From: Psychromonas ossibalaenae ATCC BAA-1528
GTDB taxonomy: Bacteria > Pseudomonadota > Gammaproteobacteria > Enterobacterales > Psychromonadaceae
Assembly: GCF_000381745.1 (NCBI RefSeq)
Contig: NZ_KB906983.1
Coordinates: 1-64,000, forward strand
Length of the DNA stretch: 64,000 bases
Direction of reading: 5' to 3'
Under the pieces are notes generated by a model. That model worked only from the letters and a program-made list of their open reading frames with translations, was not told where the DNA came from and did not search any database. The translations under genes and the position numbers were made by a program. Positions 24,475 to 33,085 of the stretch are shown piece after piece. The number at the start of each line of letters is the position of its first letter. The stretch's first letter is position 1.

Positions 24475-24906
24475 TTACTTATCGATATTAATAATATTTT
24501 TAAAGTGCTTTTTCTTAGTCAGCAGAAAATCCACATCGGGCGGGAAATCTTTGTTGGACTTGGCATGTTTCATCATATCGAATATTTTAAATTCGGTTAA
24601 TACGGCAAACTGATAGCTTTTAAAATCACCGTTAGCCTGTAGAGTAGGATCAAAATATAAATCCCCTTTTTTGATAATTGCATGATCTACCAGAGGATCT
24701 TCACAGCGGTACCCCAGCACATATCTTTCTCCGTGGCGAAAGATTACGTTCATATAACTGTTGTAGAAGCTTTCACCTTCTTTACTGGTACTCTTTTCTA
24801 ATGCTTCATTTTCCATTGCACTAACTGTCACAATGCGAATGTTCTGTGCTTTAAAATTTAAATCTGTCAGCTGCTGCTGAATCTGTTCTGGGGTTAGCTG
24901 GATCAC
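24475..24906 (-). CDS. Hypothetical cytoplasmic protein
   Basis: This is 143 residues. It begins MIQLTPEQIQQQLTDLNFKAQNIRIVTVSAMENEALEKS. There is no signal peptide or membrane segment. A conserved-looking core reads ERYVLGYRCEDPLVDHAIIKKGDLYFDPTLQANGDFKSYQ, with a lysine-rich end (LLTKKKHFKNI). The family was not recognised. The open frame, codon pattern and a start near the AT-rich gap support it as real. It is downstream of, and on the same strand as, the alkyltransferase-like gene, separated by about 97 bp. Confidence 0.65.
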   Translation of the reverse strand: MIQLTPEQIQQQLTDLNFKAQNIRIVTVSAMENEALEKSTSKEGESFYNSYMNVIFRHGERYVLGYRCEDPLVDHAIIKKGDLYFDPTLQANGDFKSYQFAVLTEFKIFDMMKHAKSNKDFPPDVDFLLTKKKHFKNIINIDK

Positions 24907-25002
24907 TTTTTATACCATTTATTCAATAAAATCACGCATATTATACATCGAAGCGCCTAAAAAGCATCGCTGTTCATTTTCGGTAGTTATAGTGGATTTC
25001 AA

Positions 25003-25305
25003 CTATTCGATCAGTAAGGTGCGAAACTGCTGAATTTTTCCTTCTACGGAAACGCAGATCCCTTCATTTTCCAGCAGGTTTTTCTGACGAAGAAACGCCT
25101 CTCCAGTGAGTGAGATCTGCCCCTGCGAGTTAACGACCCTAAACCAGGGCAGCTTAGTATCTTTAGGCAGACGGGCAAGTACTTTACCAACGTGGCGGGA
25201 ATGATTGGGGTAACCGGCCGCTTTAGAAAGGCGGCCGTAGGTGGTTAACTTTCCCGCAGGGACGTAATAAAGAATAGTAAATATACTTTGTTCAAATTCA
25301 TTCAT
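25003..25305 (-). CDS. Alkyltransferase-like protein (ATL, MGMT family)
   Basis: This is a 100-residue DNA-binding domain of the O6-alkylguanine-DNA alkyltransferase family (FEQSIFTILYYVPAGKLTTYGRLSKAAGYPNHSRHVGKVL). The catalytic motif PCHRV is replaced by PWFRVV, with Trp in place of the acceptor Cys. This is the hallmark of ATL proteins, which bind alkylated bases and route them to nucleotide excision repair instead of repairing them directly. The start was placed at 25305, though an in-frame ATG at 25317 is possible. It lies 24 bp downstream of the solute-binding protein gene. Confidence 0.88.
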   Translation of the reverse strand: MNEFEQSIFTILYYVPAGKLTTYGRLSKAAGYPNHSRHVGKVLARLPKDTKLPWFRVVNSQGQISLTGEAFLRQKNLLENEGICVSVEGKIQQFRTLLIE

Positions 25306-25329
25306 TTGAATTTCCAACCATTGTAAGAA

Positions 25330-26076
25330 TTAAAAACCGTACTCTTTTAATATTTTATCATAGGTGCCGTCTTGTTTAATCGCTGCCAGCCCTCGGTTAA
25401 ATGCATTAATTACCTTTTCTTTGTCTGGATTCTGCCTGGAGGTCATCAGATGAAGCGCTGCAATCTGCAGGGGCGGTTCAATAAATACAACTTCATCAAG
25501 TGTATGTGTCGCCATGGCGGCAACTTCGTAACGAAAAACATCATAAGAAATTGATATCATATCAACCCGTTTCTTAAACAGTTTACGTACATTTAATATC
25601 TGGTTGGTTGCGCCTTTTTTATTGAGGTAATCAGCCTGGTCAAATTCATCACTATTAGCCCAGCCCCGGCCTACCCCTATTGTGTAAGGGGTTAAATCCT
25701 GGAGTTTTGTGTAGTGCCCTAACCCTAATGATTTAAGGGCGACTAGCCCGACACGGATATCATAAATAGGTTCGCTGTATAAATAAGTTTTGCTCCGTTC
25801 GTCGGTGTAATAAGCGCCCATTAATATGTCGGACTTGCCGCTTTCAACCTCTTTCAACGCGCGTTTCCAGGGAATAAATTTTACTGATGACTGAATACCC
25901 GAACGTTGAAATGCGGCTTTTACTATGACGGTAATAACACCGTTATTGGTCATTTCTGAGCCGTAATAGGGGGCCCAGTCAACGGTTACCATTCTCAGTT
26001 CTTTAGCGTGAAGCGTTGCTAAGCAGGAGCAGAATATGAAAATAACCAGCTGTAATGTACAGAATCTGTGTTTCAT
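25330..26076 (-). CDS. Periplasmic solute-binding protein, family 3 type
   Basis: This is 248 residues with a signal peptide (about 1-24, ending LHA). The mature protein starts KELRMVTVDWAPYYGSEM and has the family-3 pattern (VIVKAAFQRSGIQSSVKFIPWKRALKEVESGKSDILMGAYYTDER, YTIGVGRGWANSDEF, NAFNRGLAAIKQDGTYDKILKEYGF). No permease or ATPase genes are adjacent. Such orphan proteins in marine gammaproteobacteria are common and may serve signalling or scavenging roles. The ligand is not predictable. Confidence 0.85.
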   Translation of the reverse strand: MKHRFCTLQLVIFIFCSCLATLHAKELRMVTVDWAPYYGSEMTNNGVITVIVKAAFQRSGIQSSVKFIPWKRALKEVESGKSDILMGAYYTDERSKTYLYSEPIYDIRVGLVALKSLGLGHYTKLQDLTPYTIGVGRGWANSDEFDQADYLNKKGATNQILNVRKLFKKRVDMISISYDVFRYEVAAMATHTLDEVVFIEPPLQIAALHLMTSRQNPDKEKVINAFNRGLAAIKQDGTYDKILKEYGF

Positions 26077-26184
26077 GGTTATTTCTCCGCGATACTTGAA
26101 ATGTATTACTGATTATAGAACATAGGTTTTATTTTGATGCCGGGTGGAGAAAATAGAGGTCGTTTTAAAGTGAGTTTAGAGAAA

Positions 26185-26213
26185 CTAAAAAGGTGTATTA
26201 AGCACCTTTTTAG
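26185..26213 (-). terminator. Intrinsic terminator of gltS
   Basis: Perfect 11-bp arms CTAAAAAGGTG and CACCTTTTTAG with a 7-nt loop. The T tract is part of the stem on both strands. It lies 16 bp past the gltS stop. Confidence 0.75.
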
Positions 26214-26228
26214 TTGAGAAAAACTGTA

Positions 26229-27452
26229 TTAAGCAATAAAAGCGATATAACCCTGCAGGATAATTAAGTTTGTCATATCAATAAAGAACGCCCCGACAAT
26301 AGGAACCACCATAAAGGCCTGTGGTGAAGGACCATTTCGTGAGACTAATGCGCCCATATTCATTACTGCTGTAGGTGTTGCCCCCATACCAAAACCGCAA
26401 TGGCCGCCGGCAATAACTGCTGAATTGTAGTTACTGCCCATTACTTTAAAGGTAATAAAATAAGTGAAAGCCCCAAGGACAATTGTCTGACAGATTAAAA
26501 TGGCCAGCAGCGGCAGTGCTAGTTCAAATATCTCCCAGAGTTTTAAGCTCATTAAAGCCATTGATAAAAATAGCGATAATGAAACAGTACCTAAAATATC
26601 CACGGTTTCTGCATTTACTTTATAGGTTTTAGTGGTTTCGGTAAGATTGGTAATAATGACCCCGATAAATAAAGCATAAACAAAGTCAGGGATCTTCAGG
26701 AATTTAATATCAAAGCTATCAACAAGTTCTTTGAAATATTGTGCTCCAACGATACAAATCAACATAATAAACAGTGTCTCTGTGATTTTTTTCGCACAGA
26801 CTTTATCTTCTTCTAACTGATTATAGGTAACCAGTTCAGGGTGCGTTTCATGGTGATTTGCTCCTTTACCAAACTCAGACTCTAAGCCTTTTTTATTAAT
26901 TAAACGCTGTGCGACCGGGCCGCCGATAATGCCGCCCATTACTAAACCAAAGGTTGCCGCAGCCATTGCAAATTCTAAGGTTTGTAAACCGTAGTCTTCG
27001 GAAAAAGTCTGCGACCAGGCCACCCCCGTTCCGTGACCGCCGGACAAAGTAATCGAGCCGGCAATTAATCCCATTAGAGGATCCAGCCCTAAACTACTGG
27101 CCAGAGTAACACCGACACCGTTCTGAATAATGATGTACAGCGAGGCGATGCCTAAAAATAGAAAAACTTTTGTACCGCCTTGAGCTAATAACTTGAAGCT
27201 GGCGGCTAAGCCGATGGTGCTGAAAAATAACAGCATAAAGGTATTTTGTAAGGGCAGATGAAAGGCAATTGTTGTGCCCTGCTGATGAAGGATCGTTATT
27301 AGTACGGCTACAACTAATCCGCCCAGAATGGGTTCCGGGATATTAAACTGGGCTAGTTTTGGTGAGCAGGCATTGATTAAGCGCCCTATAAAAAGCACCA
27401 GGATGGCTATTATTAAAGATTCGATAGCCCCGACTTCTATTATATTTTCCAT
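26229..27452 (-). CDS. gltS: Sodium/glutamate symporter GltS
   Basis: This is 407 residues (E. coli 401), an inner-membrane carrier with about 10 hydrophobic segments in two inverted halves. Signatures: NIPEPILGGLVVAVLIT, LLFFSTIGLAASFKLLAQGG, SITLSGGHGTGVAWSQTF, and in the second half VIAGGHCGFGMGATPTAVMNM. It imports glutamate with Na+. The hydrophilic loop between the halves (around residues 190-220) is typical. The start is at 27452 with an A/T-rich leader. Glutamate uptake fits functionally with the gltBD operon 1.1 kb away. Confidence 0.95.
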   Translation of the reverse strand: MENIIEVGAIESLIIAILVLFIGRLINACSPKLAQFNIPEPILGGLVVAVLITILHQQGTTIAFHLPLQNTFMLLFFSTIGLAASFKLLAQGGTKVFLFLGIASLYIIIQNGVGVTLASSLGLDPLMGLIAGSITLSGGHGTGVAWSQTFSEDYGLQTLEFAMAAATFGLVMGGIIGGPVAQRLINKKGLESEFGKGANHHETHPELVTYNQLEEDKVCAKKITETLFIMLICIVGAQYFKELVDSFDIKFLKIPDFVYALFIGVIITNLTETTKTYKVNAETVDILGTVSLSLFLSMALMSLKLWEIFELALPLLAILICQTIVLGAFTYFITFKVMGSNYNSAVIAGGHCGFGMGATPTAVMNMGALVSRNGPSPQAFMVVPIVGAFFIDMTNLIILQGYIAFIA

Positions 27453-27873
27453 ATTATTATATCTCTATCTGCTGTGAGATGAGTCTCTTATGTTGTATTA
27501 ATTTCAGCTGCTATTGTATGCATTTTATCTGCATATCTCATAGAAATAATTTGCAAGTGATTATTTGTTAAGCAATAAATGCTTACTTTTGATTGTTATT
27601 TGAATTTTTAATGTGGTTTTTGGCTGTGTTTTTCAGATTTTCCTAGGGGGGGGCTGGGCATTATAAACTATATCAATAGTGCTGGTAGAGGAGAGTGGGG
27701 ATATGTTTTTTGCTGCTATTAGCCAAACGGGGCTTTTTTTTAGCTCTTGCGCGCTATTTTGCGGCGTTTTTTAGCTCATTATTTCCTGAACTTGGTATTA
27801 ATTATGCAACTTATAAATTGTGACTTAAAAACGGCAGAAAACCGCCGTTTTTTAATCGTTAGCGGAGGTAGCT
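27453..27873. other. Divergent intergenic region upstream of gltS
   Basis: This is 421 bp. It contains an unusual run of eight G in TCCTAGGGGGGGGCTGGG around 27640-27660 and a terminator-like hairpin at 27827-27852. No gene was recognised between the gltS start and that hairpin. Confidence 0.4.
27827..27852 (+). terminator. Terminator-like hairpin just before a small membrane-protein gene
   Basis: AAAAACGGC pairs with GCCGTTTTT around the 8-nt loop AGAAAACC, 21 bp upstream of the start codon at 27874. It could end a short leader RNA (attenuation) or be a bidirectional terminator. Confidence 0.6.
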
Positions 27874-28074
27874 ATGTTAAGAAATCATAAAGTGCATCAG
27901 ATTGATCGTGTGGTGATTGCCGCCATAGGGTTATTAAGTATCTTAAGTGAAGGCTGGTTATCCGATGTTTTAGTCATGCTTTCTATGCTGCTTTGGTTAT
28001 GGCTGCCGGAATGGGAAAGTGTGTTATTAAAAGCCTATATCAAAGAGAATAAAACCTCGGATAAAACGAATTAA
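27874..28074 (+). CDS. Small membrane protein, unknown function
   Basis: This is 66 residues with a hydrophobic span of about 25 (VVIAAIGLLSILSEGWLSDVL, continuing VMLSMLLWLWLP) and a charged C-terminus (KAYIKENKTSDKTN). The ATG follows AGCGGAGGTAGCT, a strong ribosome binding site, which argues that it is a real gene. It resembles no family that I can name. Confidence 0.65.
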   Translation: MLRNHKVHQIDRVVIAAIGLLSILSEGWLSDVLVMLSMLLWLWLPEWESVLLKAYIKENKTSDKTN

Positions 28075-28280
28075 TATTCATATTTTCAATGGTTAATACC
28101 CCTAATATCCCTTCTTTTGTATCAAATTTATCTCTTTTTGCGTCATTATTCGTTTCATACACATCAATCTGTGTCTGTTTTTTGAACAGAAAAGTGATGT
28201 TAAAACATATGAGTAGCAGGTTCTTCGGGTGTTACAAGCTATTAACAACTATCAGCAGCCGGTCAAATTAAGAAAATTGG

Positions 28281-28317
28281 ATTTTATGCGCCTTAGGCGG
28301 TAGAATACGCATAAAAT
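28281..28317. promoter_or_regulatory. Inverted repeat upstream of gltB
   Basis: Perfect 10-bp arms ATTTTATGCG (28281-28290) and CGCATAAAAT (28308-28317) are separated by 17 bp. The site is about 250 bp before the gltB start within the 493-bp gene-free region 28075-28567, where no other gene is supported. It could be an operator for gltBD; the binding protein is unknown. Confidence 0.5.
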
Positions 28318-28567
28318 TACGCCTGTTATCTGGAAGAAATAGTGTATAAGCCTCGTGCTTATAAGGATGCTATGCGCGTCATTTCTTGCTAAGGAAGTTT
28401 TCTAAAAGTGCATTTTTGCCCCAAAAGGTAGTTTCCTTTACAAAAAAAGTAAAACTTAATTGCCTGTTTTTTTGTTTATGCAAATTTACAGGTCGTGTAT
28501 AGCACTTCGAAAACGTAGATCTAAAGCAGTAACCCTTTTTTACTGTTTTATCTTGAAGGACATGTTT

Positions 28568-31500
28568 ATGACTAATAAAGAGCAAAACGCTCACGGCCTA
28601 TATGTGCCAGAGATGGAACATGATGCCTGTGGTATCGGCTTCGTGGCACACTTAAAGAACAGCAAGTCACATCAAATTGTGACCCAGGCATTAGATATGC
28701 TTGCTCGAATGGAACACCGAGGCGGTCAAGGCTGCGATCCGTGCAGTGGTGACGGTGCTGGTATTCTGCTGCAGAAACCGCATGAGTTTTTAGTGACCGA
28801 AGCATTAAAAGTAGGGATAACCTTACCAAAATTTGATCAATATGGTGTAGGTACCGTCCTTTTTCCTAAAGATTCGAATCAGCGTAAAGAATGTCGTGAT
28901 ATTTTAGCGCGTACAGCTGATCGTTTAGGTCTTGAAGTTATTGGTTACCGTGTTCTTCCTACCGACAATTCAATGATCGGTGCAGATCCGTTAAGCAGCG
29001 AACCGCAGTTTGAACATATGTTTGTAACCGGCGGTCCGGATATGGACCCGGCTGTATTAGAGCGTAAATTATTTATATTACGTAACTACTCTACGCGTAT
29101 CTGTCTACAGTCTGTTTCTGGTATCGAAGACAACTTCTATATCAATACCTTTTCGTACAAAACTATTGTATACAAAGGTCAACTGACTACTGAACAAGTG
29201 CCGCAGTATTTCCTCGATTTACAAAATCCGAGTATGGTAACGGCACTTGCACTTGTGCATTCGCGCTTCTCTACCAATACTTTCCCGCGCTGGCGTTTAG
29301 CACAGCCTTTCCGCTACATTGCGCATAACGGCGAAATCAATACTGTTCGCGGTAATATCAACTGGATGAAGGCGCGTGAAGCGCTTCTGGAAGCTGAGTT
29401 CTTTACCCGCGGCGAACTTGATATGTTGATGCCTATCTGTACTGAAGGTATGTCTGATTCAGCAAGCTTTGATATGGCACTGGAACTGCTGGTTCTTTCC
29501 GGCCGTAGTCTGCCGCATGCATTAATGATGATGATTCCTGAAGCCTGGCAGGAAAATCACAACATGGATAAAACCCGTCGTGCTTTTTATCAATATCATG
29601 CAAACCTTATGGAACCTTGGGACGGCCCGGCTTCTGTCTGTTTCACTGATGGTGTACAGGTTGGTGCAACGCTTGACCGTAACGGTCTGCGTCCTTCTCG
29701 TTACTGTGTAACCAAAGATGACTTCCTGATCATGGCATCAGAAAGCGGCGTGGTTAAAATCGAGCCGGAAAATATTAAACTTCGCGGCCGTCTGCAGCCG
29801 GGACGTATCTTTGTTGCGGATCTGGAACAGGGCCGCATCATTTCTGATGATGAAGTCAAAGACTCTATTGCAGCACAGCAGCCGTACGAAACCTGGTTAG
29901 CTGATAACTTAGTTAAGCTGGAAGATCAGCCGGCTGCCTTAGAGCGTAATCTGCAGCCTAATGACGGTCACTTTTTAAGACGTCTGCAGGCATTCGGCGT
30001 GAGCTCGGAAGAAGTGAGTGAAATTTTACTGCCGATGTTTAGAGACGCGAAAGAGCCGTTAGGCGCAATGGGGGCCGACTGGCCGCTTGCTGTACTTTCT
30101 CATCAGTCGCAGCATCTTTCTCATTACTTTAAACAGTTGTTTGCGCAGGTAACTAATCCGCCGATCGATCCGATTCGTGAACGTATGGTTATGTCGCTGA
30201 AGACTTATTTAGGTAAAGATCAGAATTTATTATCTGAAACGCCTGAGCACTGTCATAAAGTAGAACTTGAGTCTCCGGTATTAAGTAATGCGGAACTGGA
30301 GAAAATCAATGCTTTAGATGATAAACACCTGCAGGCTAAAACATTAGATACCATGTTCCTGGGGACGGGTGAAAAAGGCAAATTAGCCAAATCACTGGAT
30401 CGTATCTGTCGCTATGCTGAAGATGCAATTCATGACGGTTACTCGATCATTATTCTTTCTGACCGTAACGCAACTTCAGATCATGCTCCGATCCCGGCTA
30501 TGCTGGTAACGGGCGCGGTTCACCATTACTTAATTAAACGCGGCCTTCGTGCTATGTGTGATTTAGTGGTAGAAACAGGTGACGTACGGGAAACACATCA
30601 CTTTGCAACGGTAATCGGTTACGGCGCATCTGCTGTTAACGCTTATTTAATCGAAGAGATGATTGTTGACTTAAAAGCGAAAAACCGTCTGCCGGCTGAA
30701 AAATCAGTCGCTGATGTTTTTGCTTCTTACAAAGCCGCAATCGATGCGGGTCTGTTAAAAATATTCTCAAAAATGGGGATATCAACGATTCAGTCATATC
30801 AGGGCGCACAGATTTTTGAAGCGCTGGGTATTAGTAAAGCCGTTGTTGATAAGTACTTCAAAGGTACTGTGACACGTATTCAAGGTTTAACCATTGATGA
30901 TATCGCCACTGAGATTCTAGTACGTCATCGCTTTGCTTACCCGTTACGGGAAGTGCCGGTTACGCGTTTAGATGTCGGTGGTGTTTACCAGTGGAAACAA
31001 CGCGGCGAAAAACATCTGTTTAACCCGACAACAATTTCCTTACTGCAGGAATCTACGCGTAATAAAAATTACCAGCAGTTCAAAGAATATGCGGCTACAG
31101 TTGATGCACAAGGTGATGATGCGGCAACACTGCGTAGTCAGTTTGAATTTGTGCCGAGTGCTGAAGGACCTATCTCCATTGATGAGGTTGAATCTGCTGA
31201 AAATATTTTAAAACGTTTTGCTACAGGTGCGATGAGCTTTGGTTCTATTTCGCATGAAGCGCACTCTACGTTAGCTATCGCCATGAACCGTATCGGTGCG
31301 AAATCTAACTCCGGAGAAGGTGGTGAAGATCCTGCACGTTTCTTACCAAAAGATAACGGTGACTGGGAACGCTCGGCAATCAAGCAGGTTGCATCGGGTC
31401 GTTTCGGTGTTACCTCTTACTACCTGACCAATGCTGCTGAAATTCAGATAAAAATGGCTCAGGGTGCTAAACCTGGTGAAGGTGGTCAGTTACCTGGTCA

Positions 31501-33085
31501 TAAAGTTGATGACTGGATCGGTCGTACTCGTCACTCGACTCCGGGCGTAGGTCTAATTTCACCGCCGCCGCACCACGATATCTATTCAATCGAAGATTTA
31601 GCGCAGCTGATCTACGATCTGAAAAACGCCAACCGTCAAGGCCGTGTTAACGTTAAGTTAGTATCTGAAGCAGGTGTCGGTACAATCGCCTCTGGTGTTT
31701 GTAAAGCAAAAGCAGACGTTGTATTAATCGCCGGTTTTGACGGCGGTACAGGTGCATCACCAATCTCTTCAATTCGTCATGCAGGTTTACCTTGGGAACT
31801 AGGTTTGGCTGAGACGCATCAGACACTGCTGAAAAATGGTTTACGTAACCGTATCGTTGTTCAGGCAGACGGTCAGATGAAAACGCCGCGTGACTTAACA
31901 GTAGCCGCATTATTAGGTGCTGAAGAGTGGGGCGTTGCAACGGCCGCGCTGGTTGTTGAGGGCTGTATCATGATGCGTAAGTGTCATTTAAATACTTGTC
32001 CTGTTGGTATCGCAACACAAAACAAAACATTACGTGAACGTTTTGACGGTCGTGTTGAAGATGTTGTGACATTATTCCAGTACTTGGTAGAAGGCATGCG
32101 TGAAAATATGGCGATGCTGGGTTACAAGACAATTACAGAAATGGTGGGGCAGACACAAAGTCTGAAAGTGCGTGAAGATATCAAACATTGGAAATACAAA
32201 AACTTAGACTTGAGTACAGTATTATTCAAAGAAGCGCCTAAAGCTGAAGACGGATTGTTTAATCAGACCGGCCAGAACCATAACCTGGAAGCTGTATTAG
32301 ACAGAAAACTGATTGAAATTGCTAAACCTGCTCTTGAAAAGGGTGAAACGGTTTCTGCTGAGTTTGACATTGTTAATACCGACCGAAGCTGCGGTACTAT
32401 GCTGTCCAATGAAATTTCTAAGGTTTATAACGATCAAGGTTTGCCTCTGCCGATGCAGGTTAAATTTAACGGCAGCGCGGGTCAGTCATTCGGCTGTTTC
32501 CTTGCAAAAGGTGTTGAATTTACCGTTGAAGGTGATGCAAACGATTACTGGGGTAAAGGTTTATCCGGTGGTCAGATTGTTGTTTATCCGCATAGAAACT
32601 CAGATATCGTTGCTAAAGACAATATCATCGTAGGTAACGTATGTTTCTACGGGGCAACATCCGGTCAGTCATATATTAACGGCATGGCGGGTGAACGTTT
32701 CTGTGTACGTAACTCCGGTGCAGAAGTAGTTGTTGAAGGTGTTGGTGACCACGGTTGTGAATATATGACCGGCGGTATTACTATTGTCTTAGGTACAACG
32801 GGGCGTAACTTTGCTGCCGGCATGAGCGGCGGTACTGCTTATGTATGGAACAGAGACGGCTCATTCGAAAGTAATTGTAATATGGAACTGGTTGACCTGG
32901 ATCCGCTTGAGCAGGAAGATAAAGATTTTCTTGTTGCTAAGGTGAACAAACATTTAGCCTTAACCGAGTCAAACGTTGCTGCTGCATTCTTAGCGGATGT
33001 TGAAACAAGCCTGGCGCAAATGGTTAAAGTCATGCCGCGTGATTACAAAGCGGTATTAGCTGCGCGTAAGAAAGGAGATATCTAA
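28568..33085 (+). CDS. gltB: Glutamate synthase (NADPH) large subunit
   Basis: This is 1505 residues (E. coli precursor 1517). With GltD it converts glutamine and 2-oxoglutarate to two glutamates. The N-terminal class II amidotransferase begins after a 20-residue propeptide at Cys21 (HDACGIGFVAHL), with HSRFSTNTFPRW and IAHNGEINTVRGN following. The central and FMN domains have FATGAMSFGSISHEAH, GEGGEDPARF and the cysteines of the 3Fe-4S cluster in CIMMRKCHLNTCPVGIATQ. The C-terminal GXGXG beta-helix has GDHGCEYMTGG. ATG 28568 has GAAGGA 8 nt upstream; ATG 28562 is too close to it. The stop overlaps the gltD start (TAATG). Confidence 0.97.
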   Translation: MTNKEQNAHGLYVPEMEHDACGIGFVAHLKNSKSHQIVTQALDMLARMEHRGGQGCDPCSGDGAGILLQKPHEFLVTEALKVGITLPKFDQYGVGTVLFPKDSNQRKECRDILARTADRLGLEVIGYRVLPTDNSMIGADPLSSEPQFEHMFVTGGPDMDPAVLERKLFILRNYSTRICLQSVSGIEDNFYINTFSYKTIVYKGQLTTEQVPQYFLDLQNPSMVTALALVHSRFSTNTFPRWRLAQPFRYIAHNGEINTVRGNINWMKAREALLEAEFFTRGELDMLMPICTEGMSDSASFDMALELLVLSGRSLPHALMMMIPEAWQENHNMDKTRRAFYQYHANLMEPWDGPASVCFTDGVQVGATLDRNGLRPSRYCVTKDDFLIMASESGVVKIEPENIKLRGRLQPGRIFVADLEQGRIISDDEVKDSIAAQQPYETWLADNLVKLEDQPAALERNLQPNDGHFLRRLQAFGVSSEEVSEILLPMFRDAKEPLGAMGADWPLAVLSHQSQHLSHYFKQLFAQVTNPPIDPIRERMVMSLKTYLGKDQNLLSETPEHCHKVELESPVLSNAELEKINALDDKHLQAKTLDTMFLGTGEKGKLAKSLDRICRYAEDAIHDGYSIIILSDRNATSDHAPIPAMLVTGAVHHYLIKRGLRAMCDLVVETGDVRETHHFATVIGYGASAVNAYLIEEMIVDLKAKNRLPAEKSVADVFASYKAAIDAGLLKIFSKMGISTIQSYQGAQIFEALGISKAVVDKYFKGTVTRIQGLTIDDIATEILVRHRFAYPLREVPVTRLDVGGVYQWKQRGEKHLFNPTTISLLQESTRNKNYQQFKEYAATVDAQGDDAATLRSQFEFVPSAEGPISIDEVESAENILKRFATGAMSFGSISHEAHSTLAIAMNRIGAKSNSGEGGEDPARFLPKDNGDWERSAIKQVASGRFGVTSYYLTNAAEIQIKMAQGAKPGEGGQLPGHKVDDWIGRTRHSTPGVGLISPPPHHDIYSIEDLAQLIYDLKNANRQGRVNVKLVSEAGVGTIASGVCKAKADVVLIAGFDGGTGASPISSIRHAGLPWELGLAETHQTLLKNGLRNRIVVQADGQMKTPRDLTVAALLGAEEWGVATAALVVEGCIMMRKCHLNTCPVGIATQNKTLRERFDGRVEDVVTLFQYLVEGMRENMAMLGYKTITEMVGQTQSLKVREDIKHWKYKNLDLSTVLFKEAPKAEDGLFNQTGQNHNLEAVLDRKLIEIAKPALEKGETVSAEFDIVNTDRSCGTMLSNEISKVYNDQGLPLPMQVKFNGSAGQSFGCFLAKGVEFTVEGDANDYWGKGLSGGQIVVYPHRNSDIVAKDNIIVGNVCFYGATSGQSYINGMAGERFCVRNSGAEVVVEGVGDHGCEYMTGGITIVLGTTGRNFAAGMSGGTAYVWNRDGSFESNCNMELVDLDPLEQEDKDFLVAKVNKHLALTESNVAAAFLADVETSLAQMVKVMPRDYKAVLAARKKGDI

